NCBI GenBank assembly: GCA_963812505.1
Contig: CAWEVM010000003.1
Location: 62,001-126,000, forward strand
Reading direction: 5' to 3'
Source of the DNA: JAMXLO01 sp963812505
Lineage (GTDB): Bacteria > Pseudomonadota > Alphaproteobacteria > Acetobacterales > Acetobacteraceae
Length of the DNA: 64,000 nucleotides
Positions 50,397 through 60,842 of the stretch are shown piece by piece. The first letter of the stretch is position 1. Each line of letters starts with the position of its first letter. Both the position numbers and the translations under genes were made by a program. Under the pieces are notes generated by a model. That model saw only the letters and a list, made by a program, of their open reading frames with translations, was not told the origin of the DNA and made no database searches.

Positions 50397-50807
50397 ATGG
50401 TCGAGAATGTGCCCCCTGGGCGGGTCTGGGAAGCCCTGCAGAATGACCCGAATGCGCAGCTCGTCGACGTGAGGACCGACGTCGAGTGGCAATTCGTCGG
50501 CGTGCCGGACCTGGTGGCCGCCGGCAAGCAGGCGATCCTGGTCTCCTGGCAGACGTATCCGACGATGCAGCACAATGCCGCCTTCGCTGATCAACTGAGG
50601 GAGGCGGGGTTCACCGCGGAACACCACATCTACTTCATCTGTCGCAGCGGTCAGCGCAGCCACGCCGCGGCACAGGCGGCGCAGGATGCCGGTTTTCCGA
50701 ATTCCTTCAATGTGGCGGACGGATTCGAGGGCGCAGTGGACGCCGAAGGCCACCGCGGTGTGGCCACTGGATGGAAGGCGGAGGGATTACCTTGGCGGCA
50801 ACGCTGA
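50397..50807 (+). CDS. Rhodanese-like sulfurtransferase
   Basis: 136 residues from ATG 50397 after GGGAG. The active-site loop ICRSGQRS carries the catalytic Cys (near residue 85), and LVDVRTDVEWQFVG is the usual first block. A single rhodanese domain that handles persulfide sulfur. Placed head-to-head with cysK, both in sulfur metabolism, sharing a 30-bp promoter region. Confidence 0.9.
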   Translation: MVENVPPGRVWEALQNDPNAQLVDVRTDVEWQFVGVPDLVAAGKQAILVSWQTYPTMQHNAAFADQLREAGFTAEHHIYFICRSGQRSHAAAQAAQDAGFPNSFNVADGFEGAVDAEGHRGVATGWKAEGLPWRQR

Positions 50808-50874
50808 CGGTCCGGGGCGCGCTCGCCAATCGCCCGACGGCCTCTGGCGCGTGACGGCGGCGTCAATTCAAACG

Positions 50875-50963
50875 CGAGGACCACGGAGGGCACGGAGAAA
50901 GTAAGAAATGGCGCTTCGCGCGAAGCGCATAGATTACCTTCTCCGTGCCCTCCGTGGTCCTCG
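50875..50963. repeat. Long palindrome with 25-bp perfect arms
   Basis: Arms 50875-50899 and 50939-50963 are perfect reverse complements over 25 bp (arm begins CGAGGACCACGGAGGGCACG). The centre holds a second palindrome, GCGCTTCGCGCGAAGCGC. It lies in the 301-bp gap between the rhodanese and aldehyde dehydrogenase genes. A dispersed palindromic element is likely; a role as a terminator or operator cannot be excluded. Confidence 0.75.
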
Positions 50964-51108
50964 TCTTACCTTCTCCGTGTTGGGAAAAAGACTGCCACAC
51001 GCGCCATTGACCCAGATCAATGCAGGCTCCCTTGCATTCCGCCAATGAACGGCTCGTCAGACCGCCGCGCAAACGATGGGCGCCGCGAGATCGACCAAGG
51101 AGATGCCG

Positions 51109-52629
51109 ATGCTTGACCAGACCCAGGACATGACCACGCAGCGAAGCAAACTGCGCGCACGCTACGACAACTTCATCAACGGCAAATGGCAGGCGCCGGT
51201 GAAGGGACGCACCTTCGTCGATCCCAGTCCGATCGACGGCACCAAACTGTGCGATGTTGCGCGCTCCGACGCAGCGGATGTCGAGCGGGCACTGGACGCC
51301 GCGCACGCCGCACGCGATGCCTGGGGCCGCACCGCGCCGGCCGAACGGGCGCGCATGCTGAACAAGATCGCCGACCGGATCGAGGAGAATCTCGAACTGC
51401 TCGCCTACGCAGAGACGGTGGACAACGGCAAGCCGATCCGTGAGACGCGCAATGCCGACGTTCCACTGGCGGCCGACCATTTCCGCTACTTCGCCGGGTG
51501 CATCCGTGCTGAAGAAGGCTCGCTGGCGGAACTCGACAACGACACCGTCGCCTATCACTTCCGCGAACCGATGGGCGTGGTGGCGCAGATCATTCCCTGG
51601 AACTTTCCACTGTTGATGGCAGCATGGAAAATGGCGCCGGCACTTGCCACCGGCAATTGCGTGGTGATCAAGCCCGCATCCGACACGCCGCTGAGTCTCG
51701 CGCTGCTGATGGACCTGATCGGCGACATCCTGCCACCTGGCGTGTTGAACGTGGTGAACGGTCACGGCTCCGAGGTCGGCGCGCCGCTCGCCTCCAGCCC
51801 GCGCATCGCCAAGGTAAGCTTCACCGGAGAGACCACGACCGGCCGGCAGATCATGCAGTATGCCGCCGATAACCTGATCCCCAGCACGATGGAGCTGGGC
51901 GGCAAGTCGCCGAACATCTTCATGGCCGACGTGATGGACGCCGATGACGCGTTCTTTGACAAGGCGTTGGAGGGATTTGCACTGTTCGCCTTCAACAAGG
52001 GCGAGGTGTGCACCTGTCCGTCGCGCGCGCTGGTGCAGGAGTCGATCTTCGACGAGTTCATGGAGCGCGCGGTCGCGCGGGTGGCGAACATCAGGATGGG
52101 GCACCCGCTCGATCCAGCAACGATGATGGGCGCGCAGGCCTCGCGCGGTCAGGTCGAGAAGATCCTGAACTACATCGAGGTGGGCAAGCAGGAGGGCGCG
52201 CGCCTCGCCACCGGAGGCGAGCAGGCGCATCTCGGCGGTGAACTGGAGAACGGCAACTACGTGAAGCCGACAGTGTTCGTCGGGCACAACAAGATGCGGA
52301 TCTTCCAGGAGGAAATCTTCGGGCCCGTGCTTTCGGTGACAACGTTCAAGACAGTGGAAGATGCGATCGCGATCGGCAACGACACCATCTATGGCCTGGG
52401 CGCAGGCGTCTGGTCGCGCAACGGCACCGTGGCGTATCGAGTGGGACGCGAGATCAAGGCGGGGCGCGTGTGGACCAACTGCTACCACATGTACCCGGCG
52501 CATGCGGCGTTCGGCGGCTACAAGCATTCGGGCTACGGCCGCGAGACACACAAGATGATCATGGACCACTACCAGCAGACCAAGAACCTGCTGGTCAGCT
52601 ACAGCCCGAACGCGCTTGGCTTCTTCTGA
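51109..52629 (+). CDS. NAD-dependent aldehyde dehydrogenase
   Basis: 506 residues from ATG 51109, after AAGGAG at a spacing of 6. Motifs: IIPWNFPLLMAAWK, VSFTGETTTGRQ (cofactor), MELGGKSPNI with the general base Glu, and NKGEVCTCPSR with the catalytic Cys near 302. The C-terminal AFGGYKHSGYGRE is typical. It resembles acetaldehyde/aliphatic dehydrogenases that pair with DUF779, whose gene follows immediately. Confidence 0.93.
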   Translation: MLDQTQDMTTQRSKLRARYDNFINGKWQAPVKGRTFVDPSPIDGTKLCDVARSDAADVERALDAAHAARDAWGRTAPAERARMLNKIADRIEENLELLAYAETVDNGKPIRETRNADVPLAADHFRYFAGCIRAEEGSLAELDNDTVAYHFREPMGVVAQIIPWNFPLLMAAWKMAPALATGNCVVIKPASDTPLSLALLMDLIGDILPPGVLNVVNGHGSEVGAPLASSPRIAKVSFTGETTTGRQIMQYAADNLIPSTMELGGKSPNIFMADVMDADDAFFDKALEGFALFAFNKGEVCTCPSRALVQESIFDEFMERAVARVANIRMGHPLDPATMMGAQASRGQVEKILNYIEVGKQEGARLATGGEQAHLGGELENGNYVKPTVFVGHNKMRIFQEEIFGPVLSVTTFKTVEDAIAIGNDTIYGLGAGVWSRNGTVAYRVGREIKAGRVWTNCYHMYPAHAAFGGYKHSGYGRETHKMIMDHYQQTKNLLVSYSPNALGFF

Positions 52630-52639
52630 GCTGAACGTC

Positions 52640-53026
52640 GTGCCGCCTCGGGTGCTGGTCACCGAGGCGGCCGCCAGGCTGGTGCGACAGCTGGGGGATC
52701 AATTCGGTCCGCTGCTTTTCCACCAGTCCGGCGGCTGCTGCGAGGGCAGTGCGCCGATGTGTCTCCGCCGCGGCGGCTTCCGCGTCAGCGCGCGCGACGT
52801 CCTGCTTGGTGTAATCGCCGATTGTCCGTTCTACGTCAGCGCCGAACAATTCCCTTACTGGGCGCACAGCCAGCTCACCATCGACGTGGTGGCGGATGGC
52901 GGCGACAGCTTTTCTCTCGAGGCTGCCGAAGGCGTGCGCTTCATCACGCGCTCGCGGGTGTTTTCGGATGCAGAGATGGATGCTGTCGATGCGGCCGGCC
53001 CATCTCCTGTCGGCCCCAACGCCTGA
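52640..53026 (+). CDS. DUF779 family protein
   Basis: 128 residues from GTG 52640 (start uncertain; the frame is open upstream). LFHQSGGCCEGSAPMCLR at the N-terminal half is diagnostic. DUF779 genes are frequently adjacent to aldehyde dehydrogenases and likely assist them. It begins 10 bp after the aldehyde dehydrogenase stop. The two adjacent cysteines (GGCC) may bind a metal or be redox-active. Confidence 0.88.
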   Translation: MPPRVLVTEAAARLVRQLGDQFGPLLFHQSGGCCEGSAPMCLRRGGFRVSARDVLLGVIADCPFYVSAEQFPYWAHSQLTIDVVADGGDSFSLEAAEGVRFITRSRVFSDAEMDAVDAAGPSPVGPNA

Positions 53027-53027
53027 A

Positions 53028-53859
53028 TTACGCTACCGGCACGCCGACGTTGAGGCGCAGCACAACCATCCACGGGTAGCGGGTGTCCACGACCTGTCCG
53101 TCAGGTGTCGCGAGCTTGCCATCCGGGGTGACCGGTACGTGCTTCAGTGTCACTGCATCATCGACATTGCCGCCGACGACGCCGATCTGACCCGGTGCCG
53201 ACGTGTCTACCACGATGTCGCAATGCCCGGGGAAATGCCCCGCCGGCAGATCGCCATAGCGGAGCTCGCGTGCGCTGCCACGGCCGAGACAGATCAGATC
53301 GCCTGGTTGCGGCGCGTACGCTTCGGGACGTTCGGCAATGACCAGCCAGCCCGACGTCCGGCCCGCTGCCATGTCCGCGGCGATGTCGATGTAATCGGAA
53401 TGGCTGGCGGAATACGGGAACCGCGCTCCGGCGCCGGCGATGCGCATGACGTAGGAGACGAACGCGGCCGACCAGGCGTAGGTGCCATCCTCGCTCGCCG
53501 GAAAAGCGATACCATTCGCGTCGTGCTTGCCGGTCCAGCCTGCGTCCGGATCGCCGGCGTTCATCGCCAGCCACCAATACTCGCCGACGCGCTGCCAAAG
53601 CCCTTGCTGCCGCTCCGGCTTGTCCTCGGGTGTTGCCGCCCGATAGCCGCCGGGCGGATTATCATCGACCGTCGAGCCGAACAGCCGCCATTCGCGCAGT
53701 GCGATCGCCGCCACGGCGGTGCGCGAGATCGGCTCATACGGGATGCGCGCAAACGGGGGAACGTGCGAGTCAGGCGGCGGGCGTGGTGCAGCACAGGCAG
53801 AAAGCAGAACCACAGCCAGCAGTGTGAGAGCCCCCCTCGACGTCGGCCCGCGTGGGCGG

Positions 53860-53867
<8 letters not shown>
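53028..53867 (-). CDS. DUF2272 lipoprotein
   Basis: 279 residues from GTG 53867, which overlaps the mtnA stop (GTGCCTGA). The signal ends in a lipobox (VVLLSAC). DUF2272 is evident in the body: DGTYAWSAAFVSYVMRIAGAG, SHSDYIDIA and QPGDLICLGRGSAR, as in amidase- or NlpC-like folds. An ATG at 53900 is possible but would overlap mtnA by 41 bp. Function unknown, probably cell envelope. Confidence 0.82.
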
Positions 53868-54948
<1,081 letters not shown>

Positions 54949-54953
54949 CGGCC

Positions 54954-55460
54954 TCAGACCCTCTGGTGCAGCACGCAGACCAGCGTGAACAGCCGTCGCG
55001 CGGTGGCGAAGTCGATGGCGATCTTGCCGCCCAGCCGCTCGCGCATCAGCCCTGCACCCTCATCGTGCAGGCCTCGCCGTCCCATGTCGATGGCCTGGAT
55101 GCGCTCGGCGCGGCCTTCTTCCACGGCCTTGATATGGCTGTCGACCAGAAGCTGATAATCCTTCACCAGCCTGCGAAAGGGCCCGAGCGCCAGACCGATC
55201 ATAGTGACACGCGTGTCGTCGCCGCGTCGAATGTCGAACACCAGCCTGCCTTGCTGCACGGCGAGGTGCAGGACGAATGGTCCGCGCACCGGAGGACCCG
55301 ACCTGGCGGTCAGCGGCACGAAATGGTTCTCCGCCGCGAGATCGGCGACGGCCTGAGCGCGGTCCGCTTCCAGTGCAGGCGGGAGCCTTGATGGAACGTC
55401 TCCGTCCAGTACCACGCAGGACAAGCGCCCCTCAACAATGCCGGACGGGGGCTGGCTCAT
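54954..55460 (-). CDS. UPF0262 family protein
   Basis: 168 residues, a family restricted to alphaproteobacteria. AAENHFVPL, FVLHLAVQQGRLVFDIR and the closing KIAIDFATARRLFTLVCVLH are characteristic. Function unknown. It overlaps the DUF983 start by four bases and ends 5 bp before mtnA, so all are one leftward operon. Confidence 0.9.
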   Translation of the reverse strand: MSQPPSGIVEGRLSCVVLDGDVPSRLPPALEADRAQAVADLAAENHFVPLTARSGPPVRGPFVLHLAVQQGRLVFDIRRGDDTRVTMIGLALGPFRRLVKDYQLLVDSHIKAVEEGRAERIQAIDMGRRGLHDEGAGLMRERLGGKIAIDFATARRLFTLVCVLHQRV

Positions 55461-55876
55461 CCGGTCTCAACGTCGGTCTTCAGCATGTTGAAGGTCAGCA
55501 TCAACCCCACGGTAGCGCCTTTGACCGGGCGAAGGAGTCCGATCGCCAGGATCACCGTGAGAGGCACGAAGATCACCGACAGCAGCCAGGTCGGCGGGTC
55601 CTCCATCTTCTGCATGATCAGCATTGCCGGGATCACGATGTGGCCGACGATCAGAATGGTGAAGTACGGCGGTGCGTCGTCTGCGCGTGCCAAGCCGAGT
55701 GGGGCGTGACAGTGCGTGCACTCAGGGACCACGCGGAGGAAGCCGTCAAACAGCCGTCCCTTGCCACAGGCTGGGCAGCGACCGAGGAAGCCACGTCCCA
55801 GCGCGACTGCCAATGACGGCACCGGCCAGGGCGGTTTCGGCGTGGCACGATCGGGCTGCCAGCGGATCGGGGGCAT
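55457..55876 (-). CDS. DUF983 membrane protein with two CxxC motifs
   Basis: 139 residues from ATG 55876. CPACGKGRLF (about residues 34-43) and CTHCHAPLG (53-61) form a zinc-ribbon-like element, followed by two hydrophobic helices (DDAPPYFTILIVGHIVIPAMLI and SVIFVPLTVILAIGLL). DUF983 proteins are inner-membrane, function unknown. First gene of the UPF0262-mtnA operon. Confidence 0.88.
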   Translation of the reverse strand: MPPIRWQPDRATPKPPWPVPSLAVALGRGFLGRCPACGKGRLFDGFLRVVPECTHCHAPLGLARADDAPPYFTILIVGHIVIPAMLIMQKMEDPPTWLLSVIFVPLTVILAIGLLRPVKGATVGLMLTFNMLKTDVETG

Positions 55877-55961
55877 CGTCGGTGTCCTTGCAGGTCGAGT
55901 GCCGTCGCGACTCCATATCGGTCCGCTTGATCGGATAGGCCAGAGGGCGGACTGTATCTGC

Positions 55962-56594
55962 ATGGCTCGTATTCTGGTGGTCAACCCCAACTCATCGGTT
56001 ACCTGTTCCGATGGCATTTCGGCAGCCCTGGCACCGTTCCGTCTGGCTGGCGGGCCTGATTTCGACGTGATGACGCTGCGCGAGGGACCGCCGGCGATCT
56101 ACGACTGGCGCGATTGGCATCGTGTGGTGGAACCGCTGTGCCGGCTGATCGAGCGGGAGCCGGCGGATGCCTACGTGATCGCCTGCGCGTCTGATCCCGG
56201 TATCGAGGCGGCGCGCGCAACGACTCGACGGCCGGTGTTTGGCGTGTTCCGCTGTGCTGTCGCCGCGGCGGTGGCGCGCGGCGAGCGGTTCGGGGTCATC
56301 GCGATTGTCGATGCGTCAAAGGCGCGCCATGTCGCCGCTTTGCGCGCGATGGGCCTCGAGGGTCGATTGGCCGCCGAAGTCGCCCTGAACGTGTCGATGG
56401 ACACGCTGCTGGAACCAGAGGCGGCGCGCTCCCGTCTGATTGAGGCGGCGCGTGGGTGCGCTGCGGCGGGCGCGGAAACGATCATACTCGGCTGCACCGG
56501 CATGGCGCATCATCGCGTCGCGGTCGAGGATGCGATCGGACTGCCGGTGATCGAACCATGCCAGGCCGCCGCCGCGATCGCCCTGACCGCGTAG
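55962..56594 (+). CDS. Asp/Glu/hydantoin racemase family protein
   Basis: 210 residues from ATG 55962. The opening ILVVNPNSS, the first catalytic Cys in IACASDPG and the second in LGCTGMAHH are the two active-site cysteines of the family. Hydantoin racemase-type by these phrases. The amidohydrolase at 47548 could act in the same route but is 8 kb away. Confidence 0.9.
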   Translation: MARILVVNPNSSVTCSDGISAALAPFRLAGGPDFDVMTLREGPPAIYDWRDWHRVVEPLCRLIEREPADAYVIACASDPGIEAARATTRRPVFGVFRCAVAAAVARGERFGVIAIVDASKARHVAALRAMGLEGRLAAEVALNVSMDTLLEPEAARSRLIEAARGCAAAGAETIILGCTGMAHHRVAVEDAIGLPVIEPCQAAAAIALTA

Positions 56595-56638
56595 GCGGAA
56601 GCCGTGCCTCGAGGCGCTGCGGTTCGCCTGGCGGCGTT

Positions 56639-56815
56639 CTAAGCCTCGACGTCCAGTTGGTGCGGTTTTGCCTCGACCATGTCGTCATCTGATTGCTGCT
56701 TGCGTGGCCGGCGTGGCAGCGACCGTTTTCCGCCGTCGCGTTCCAATGGCTGGCGCGCCTCGGGGGGCGCGGGTTTGTCGGCGGGCGCGACGGCACCAAT
56801 TCCGCTCATCGGCAT
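56639..56815 (-). CDS. Small conserved-looking hypothetical protein
   Basis: 58 residues from ATG 56815 (an in-frame ATG is at 56809). It is proline-, arginine- and lysine-rich in the middle (PRRPRKQQSDDD) and ends in HQLDVEA. No domain, no membrane helix. It is too short to be listed by most gene callers; support is the tidy ending and its position in an otherwise empty 460-bp gap. Moderate confidence only. Confidence 0.4.
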   Translation of the reverse strand: MPMSGIGAVAPADKPAPPEARQPLERDGGKRSLPRRPRKQQSDDDMVEAKPHQLDVEA

Positions 56816-57058
56816 ATCGTCGCATGTCTCTGGTTAGCGCACGGTTAACCCCGCCGCAGATGCACGGGCTAAGGTCACGGCACTATGGACGGTTCCGATG
56901 AGCCCCCCGGGCCGCCGTCATCCTGCTGTGCCTTTTGACCTGCAGATCGAAGTTGGTGAATTCCCGGCGCTGCTGTGCAATCCCTCAATAGAAATAACTT
57001 GGCGTGAATGATATCAGGGGAGGTAGCTCTTTCCCTGAGGCGACCGTGGGAGGCGATT

Positions 57059-58096
57059 TTGATCTTTCGTCAGCTCTTCGAGGCGACGTCCGGCACCTAC
57101 ACCTACCTGCTCGCCTCCCGCCGTGGGGGTGAGGCGCTGATCATCGATCCCGTCCTCGAGAAGGTCGATCGCTATCTCCAGCTAATCCGCGAACTGGACC
57201 TGAAGCTGGTGAAGGCGATCGATACCCACCTGCACGCCGACCATATCACCGGTCTCGGCGCGCTGCGCGACCGCACGCGGTGCATTACCGTCATGGGCGA
57301 ACAATCCAACGTCGACGTCGTGTCGATGCGCATCGCAGACGGCGACCGGTTGGGCATCGAGGGCATCAGTCTGGATGTCGCCTACACCCCCGGCCACACC
57401 GATGATTCCTACAGCTTCATCATGCCCGACCGCGTATTCACCGGCGACACATTGCTGATCCGCGGCACCGGCCGCACCGATTTTCAGAACGGCGATCCGC
57501 GCGCGCAGTACAAGTCGATCTTCCATCGCCTGCTGCGCCTGCCCGACGAAACCATGGTGTTCCCGGCGCACGACTACAAAGGCGACACGGTCAGCACGAT
57601 CGGCGAGGAGAAGCGCTACAATCCCCGCTTGCAGGTGCAATCGGTCGACGAATACGCCGCGTTGATGAACAATCTCAACCTGTCCAACCCGAAGATGATG
57701 GACGTCGCGGTGCCGGCGAATATGCGCCAGGGCCTCGCACAGCAGGAGATAGCCCGCCGCGGCTGGGCGGTCACCGCGGAGCAGGCGAGGGACCTCATCG
57801 GTCGCCGCGACATCGTGCTGATCGACCTGCGAGAGCGCACCGAACGCGAGAAGCACGGCGTTATTCCCGGTTCGTTGCACGCGCCCTATCCGGACCTTCA
57901 GGGCAACATTCAGGCGGGCGGCATGCTGCACGAACTGGCCAGCGCGACAAACAAGCGCCTGGTGTTCTATTGTGCCTTCGGGGAGCGCTCGGCCATGGCC
58001 GTACAGGCGGCGCAGGATGCGGGCCTCGCCACCGCCTGCCACGTCCATGGCGGCATCGACGCGTGGAAGAAGGCCGACGGTCCGATTACACACTGA
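57059..58096 (+). CDS. Persulfide-dioxygenase-like metallo-beta-lactamase fused to rhodanese
   Basis: 345 residues from a TTG at 57059, placed by GGGAGG 6 nt upstream; an ATG at 57008 would add 17 unlikely residues. Residues 1-230 carry HLHADHITG, YTPGHTDDS and FTGDTLLIRGTGRTDFQ as in ETHE1-type persulfide dioxygenases. The C-terminal rhodanese domain has VLIDLRERTEREKHG and the Cys loop YCAFGERS. Fusions of this kind oxidise glutathione persulfide in sulfide detoxification. Confidence 0.9.
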   Translation: MIFRQLFEATSGTYTYLLASRRGGEALIIDPVLEKVDRYLQLIRELDLKLVKAIDTHLHADHITGLGALRDRTRCITVMGEQSNVDVVSMRIADGDRLGIEGISLDVAYTPGHTDDSYSFIMPDRVFTGDTLLIRGTGRTDFQNGDPRAQYKSIFHRLLRLPDETMVFPAHDYKGDTVSTIGEEKRYNPRLQVQSVDEYAALMNNLNLSNPKMMDVAVPANMRQGLAQQEIARRGWAVTAEQARDLIGRRDIVLIDLRERTEREKHGVIPGSLHAPYPDLQGNIQAGGMLHELASATNKRLVFYCAFGERSAMAVQAAQDAGLATACHVHGGIDAWKKADGPITH

Positions 58097-58115
58097 CCCG
58101 TTGGAGGAGTCCGAG

Positions 58116-58676
58116 ATGGAAGCGCTGGAACTGCTGGTCGGCCGAGAGTCCGCAACGAAACTGTCCTCGCCGGGCCCGGACCAGGAGGCGCTGGATAAAA
58201 TGTTCCAAAGTGCGCTGCGTGCGCCGGACCATGGTCGGTTGCGCCCGTGGCGTTTCGTTGTGGTGCCGGAGGAGAAGCGCGAGCGTTTCGGCGAGCTGAT
58301 GGCCGATTGCCTGCGTCGCCAGCAGCCCGATGCCTCGGCCGAGATGCTTCAGCGCGAGCGCGACAAGGCGATGCGCGCGCCGGTCATCGTGGTGGCGGCT
58401 GCGACGGTGCAGCGCGGCCACAAGATCGCCGAGGTGGAGCAGCTCGCTTCGGCCGCCGCGGCCACTGAGAATATCATGTTGGCCGCGCGCGCGCTGGGGT
58501 TCGGTGCGATGTGGAAGACCGGCGCGCCGGCCTACGATGCGACGGTGAAGCAGGCGCTCGGCCTCGATCCCGACAACGATATCGTCGGCTTCCTGTACCT
58601 CGGCACGCAGGTCGGCGGTGGATCACCGGCGGCGAGGCCGCAGGTCCGCGACCTCGTCTCGGTGTGGCAGGGCTAG
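58116..58676 (+). CDS. Nitroreductase family protein
   Basis: 186 residues from ATG 58116 after GGAGGAG. The FMN site appears as ALRAPDHGRLRPWRFVVV and ENIMLAARALGFGAMW. NAD(P)H-dependent flavoenzyme of the RutE/YdjA-like size. It is 19 bp after the persulfide-dioxygenase gene, so co-transcribed, but a functional link is not evident. Confidence 0.9.
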   Translation: MEALELLVGRESATKLSSPGPDQEALDKMFQSALRAPDHGRLRPWRFVVVPEEKRERFGELMADCLRRQQPDASAEMLQRERDKAMRAPVIVVAAATVQRGHKIAEVEQLASAAAATENIMLAARALGFGAMWKTGAPAYDATVKQALGLDPDNDIVGFLYLGTQVGGGSPAARPQVRDLVSVWQG

Positions 58677-58686
58677 GGCTCGGGGG

Positions 58687-58706
58687 ACCGGGGCAGTAGC
58701 CCCGGT
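58687..58706. terminator. Bidirectional terminator-like hairpin
   Basis: ACCGGGGC (58687-58694) pairs with GCCCCGGT (58699-58706) around an AGTA loop, between convergent genes. No T-tract. Confidence 0.6.
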
Positions 58707-58708
58707 GT

Positions 58709-59020
58709 CTATTCGATCGAAAGCGCGAACTGCGAATCGGCGGAGCCGACTTCGCGGCGAACGAAGATGATCTTGCCCGAGAGCTTGTGGGCGTCGGTTA
58801 TCGTCAGGAACTGAAAACCGGGACCGCCCGAATCCGACAATTGGGTGCCTCCGGTTCCTGATGCGAAGTCGGCCTCGGTGCCGGCGAACAGGCCAAGATT
58901 GGTCCCGGATGTCTTGTTCTCAAACGCGAGCTTCAGAACGCTGTTCGCCTGTGCGTCCACGGGGCTTCCTGTGACGAGATACTTGCCGCTGCTTCCTACG
59001 GTACCGGTTATGGTGATCAT
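58709..59020 (-). CDS. Hypothetical small beta-rich protein
   Basis: 103 residues. Alternating hydrophobic/polar stretches (MITITGTVGSSGKYLVTGSP, FQFLTITDAHKLSGKIIFV) suggest a beta-sandwich. No signal peptide, cysteine or known domain. Convergent with the nitroreductase, 33 bp between stops including the hairpin. Real by codon use and clean length, function unknown. Confidence 0.6.
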   Translation of the reverse strand: MITITGTVGSSGKYLVTGSPVDAQANSVLKLAFENKTSGTNLGLFAGTEADFASGTGGTQLSDSGGPGFQFLTITDAHKLSGKIIFVRREVGSADSQFALSIE

Positions 59021-59134
59021 GGCTTTCCTCGTTGTTCGTTCCGGATGAGACGATTTGTTCAGAGCCTCATGCGGGTTGGGTTGTTGTTGTCGCCTCCAAC
59101 ATAACCATGCGGCATCTGGCTCGCGTGAAGCGCT

Positions 59135-60574
59135 TCACAACCCGCGGTAAATAGCGGCGGTGCCGGACTGCGCAGCCGACGCCTTCGCTGCCGCGGTTGC
59201 TGTCAAGGACGCGTCGATCTCCTCGATCGAGCGTCCCTTGGTCTCGAACCCGACCAGCCAGAATGCGGTCGCAGCCAGCGCATACCAGAACGACAAGAAG
59301 AGGAACGCCGGGACGATCGCATCGAGCGTCGCCTTCGGGCTGACGTAGTTGGACGAGCCAATGATCAGTGCGAGTCCGAGCGGACCAATGATCTTGCCCA
59401 GATTGCCGACGCCGTAGCCCAGCCCCATGCCGCTGGCTCGCAGTCTGGCAGGCCAGACCTCGGCGATGTAGGGACCGATGATCGCGTAGCTGCCGTCGCC
59501 AAAGAAGCGCTGGCACATCAGCAATACGAAGAACATCGACACGCCGCCGAGCCAAACGCTGTTCAGGTAACCGGCGAGTGCCATGGTGATCGCACCGGCG
59601 TAGCCGATCAGCATGCCCGATGCCCGGCGGCCGATCGCATCGGACAGGTACGAACAGAACAGGCGGCCGGCAATGCCGACGAGGCTGACATAGATCATCA
59701 GGTAGGATGCTTCGGCCGGTGTGATCTGCAGTACCATCACGAGCAGCGCGGTGATCCATAGCAGGAGGCCGACGCCGCCGGTCTGACTGATCGCGGTGAG
59801 ACAGGACGCCGCAACGCTGCGGGGATAGCGAAACAACTGTATCCACGGCACCGCCTTGACGTCCTCGGGAATGCTGGTTGGGAGATCGATCCGCCGCGGA
59901 TCGATCTGCAATGCCCAGGCGAGCGACTTGCGTGCCTCTTCCATCCGGCCCATGCGAAGCAGCCAGCGGGGTGACTCGGGAACCCAGAAGCGGATCATCA
60001 GCACAAGCAATGCGGGTGCGAGGCCGACCAGGAACAGGCCGCGCCAGCCGATCACGGGTGCGAGAAACGCGCCCGACACGGCACCCAGCATGTTGCCCGC
60101 CGGAAGCAGCACGGTGGTCATGCCGCTCACCCAGCCGCGCTTGTACGATGGGACAAACTCTTGCACGAGCGGGATGTCCACGGCGATCAGGCCTGCATTG
60201 CCGAAGCCGACGAAGAAGCGGAAAAACGCCAGGAACAGCCAGCCGGGAATCCAGGCACCTTGATCGGGTGTGAATGCCATGGCGCCCGTGGCGATCGCCA
60301 CGTTCAGTGCAGTGGCCATGAACACCCGGCGGCGGCCAATCTTGTCGGCCATCCAGCCCCAGAAGAACGCCCCCGGCACTGCGCCGAGACCTGATGCCAG
60401 CAGAATCATCGCCGACTGGCCGAAGGTCAGTTTCCAGGAGCCTATGATGAAGGCCAGCACGTAGCCGATCAGGAAGAAATCAAAAAAGTCGAGCATGTCG
60501 CCGAGATTGGCCGTGGCGATGATCCGCCATTGATTGCCTGTCAGCCTCTTCTGCTGCTCCAGGTGTTCGAGCAT
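59135..60574 (-). CDS. MFS transporter (aromatic acid/sugar porter-like)
   Basis: 479 residues with twelve helices. The MFS signature between helices 2 and 3 is GWMADKIGRRRVF, and PESPRWLLRMGR is the sugar/acid-porter phrase after helix 6. The ATG follows GGGAGGA. It is divergent from the Rieske oxygenase gene with 268 bp between starts, suggesting uptake of the oxygenase substrate, probably an aromatic acid. Confidence 0.9.
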   Translation of the reverse strand: MLEHLEQQKRLTGNQWRIIATANLGDMLDFFDFFLIGYVLAFIIGSWKLTFGQSAMILLASGLGAVPGAFFWGWMADKIGRRRVFMATALNVAIATGAMAFTPDQGAWIPGWLFLAFFRFFVGFGNAGLIAVDIPLVQEFVPSYKRGWVSGMTTVLLPAGNMLGAVSGAFLAPVIGWRGLFLVGLAPALLVLMIRFWVPESPRWLLRMGRMEEARKSLAWALQIDPRRIDLPTSIPEDVKAVPWIQLFRYPRSVAASCLTAISQTGGVGLLLWITALLVMVLQITPAEASYLMIYVSLVGIAGRLFCSYLSDAIGRRASGMLIGYAGAITMALAGYLNSVWLGGVSMFFVLLMCQRFFGDGSYAIIGPYIAEVWPARLRASGMGLGYGVGNLGKIIGPLGLALIIGSSNYVSPKATLDAIVPAFLFLSFWYALAATAFWLVGFETKGRSIEEIDASLTATAAAKASAAQSGTAAIYRGL

Positions 60575-60842
60575 TGCGTCCTCCCATGTTCGTCAGGTCC
60601 GGCAAGGCGGTCGCGCAAGCGCAGTGACGACTTCGGTGACGGCTTTTGTTCGACGGCAAATTTTCGGCTCGGCTGCGCTCCCTTTCGACCACGACGTACG
60701 TGCGTCAGCACCCGCCTGCGCGAATGGCACGCACGGGTTGCCGGCCGGCTCTTTTGCCCGCCGTCAAATTTATCCTAAGGCAGGCCGCTTGGGCTTGTCA
60801 GCAGCAAACTGTCGGCCGACGATAACGGCAGGGAGAGATGCC

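Noticed and set aside
50999..51018. GCGCCATTGACCCAGAT similar to bases 6369-6385
   Set aside because: The match is short with an indel, one copy is coding and the other not; probably chance.
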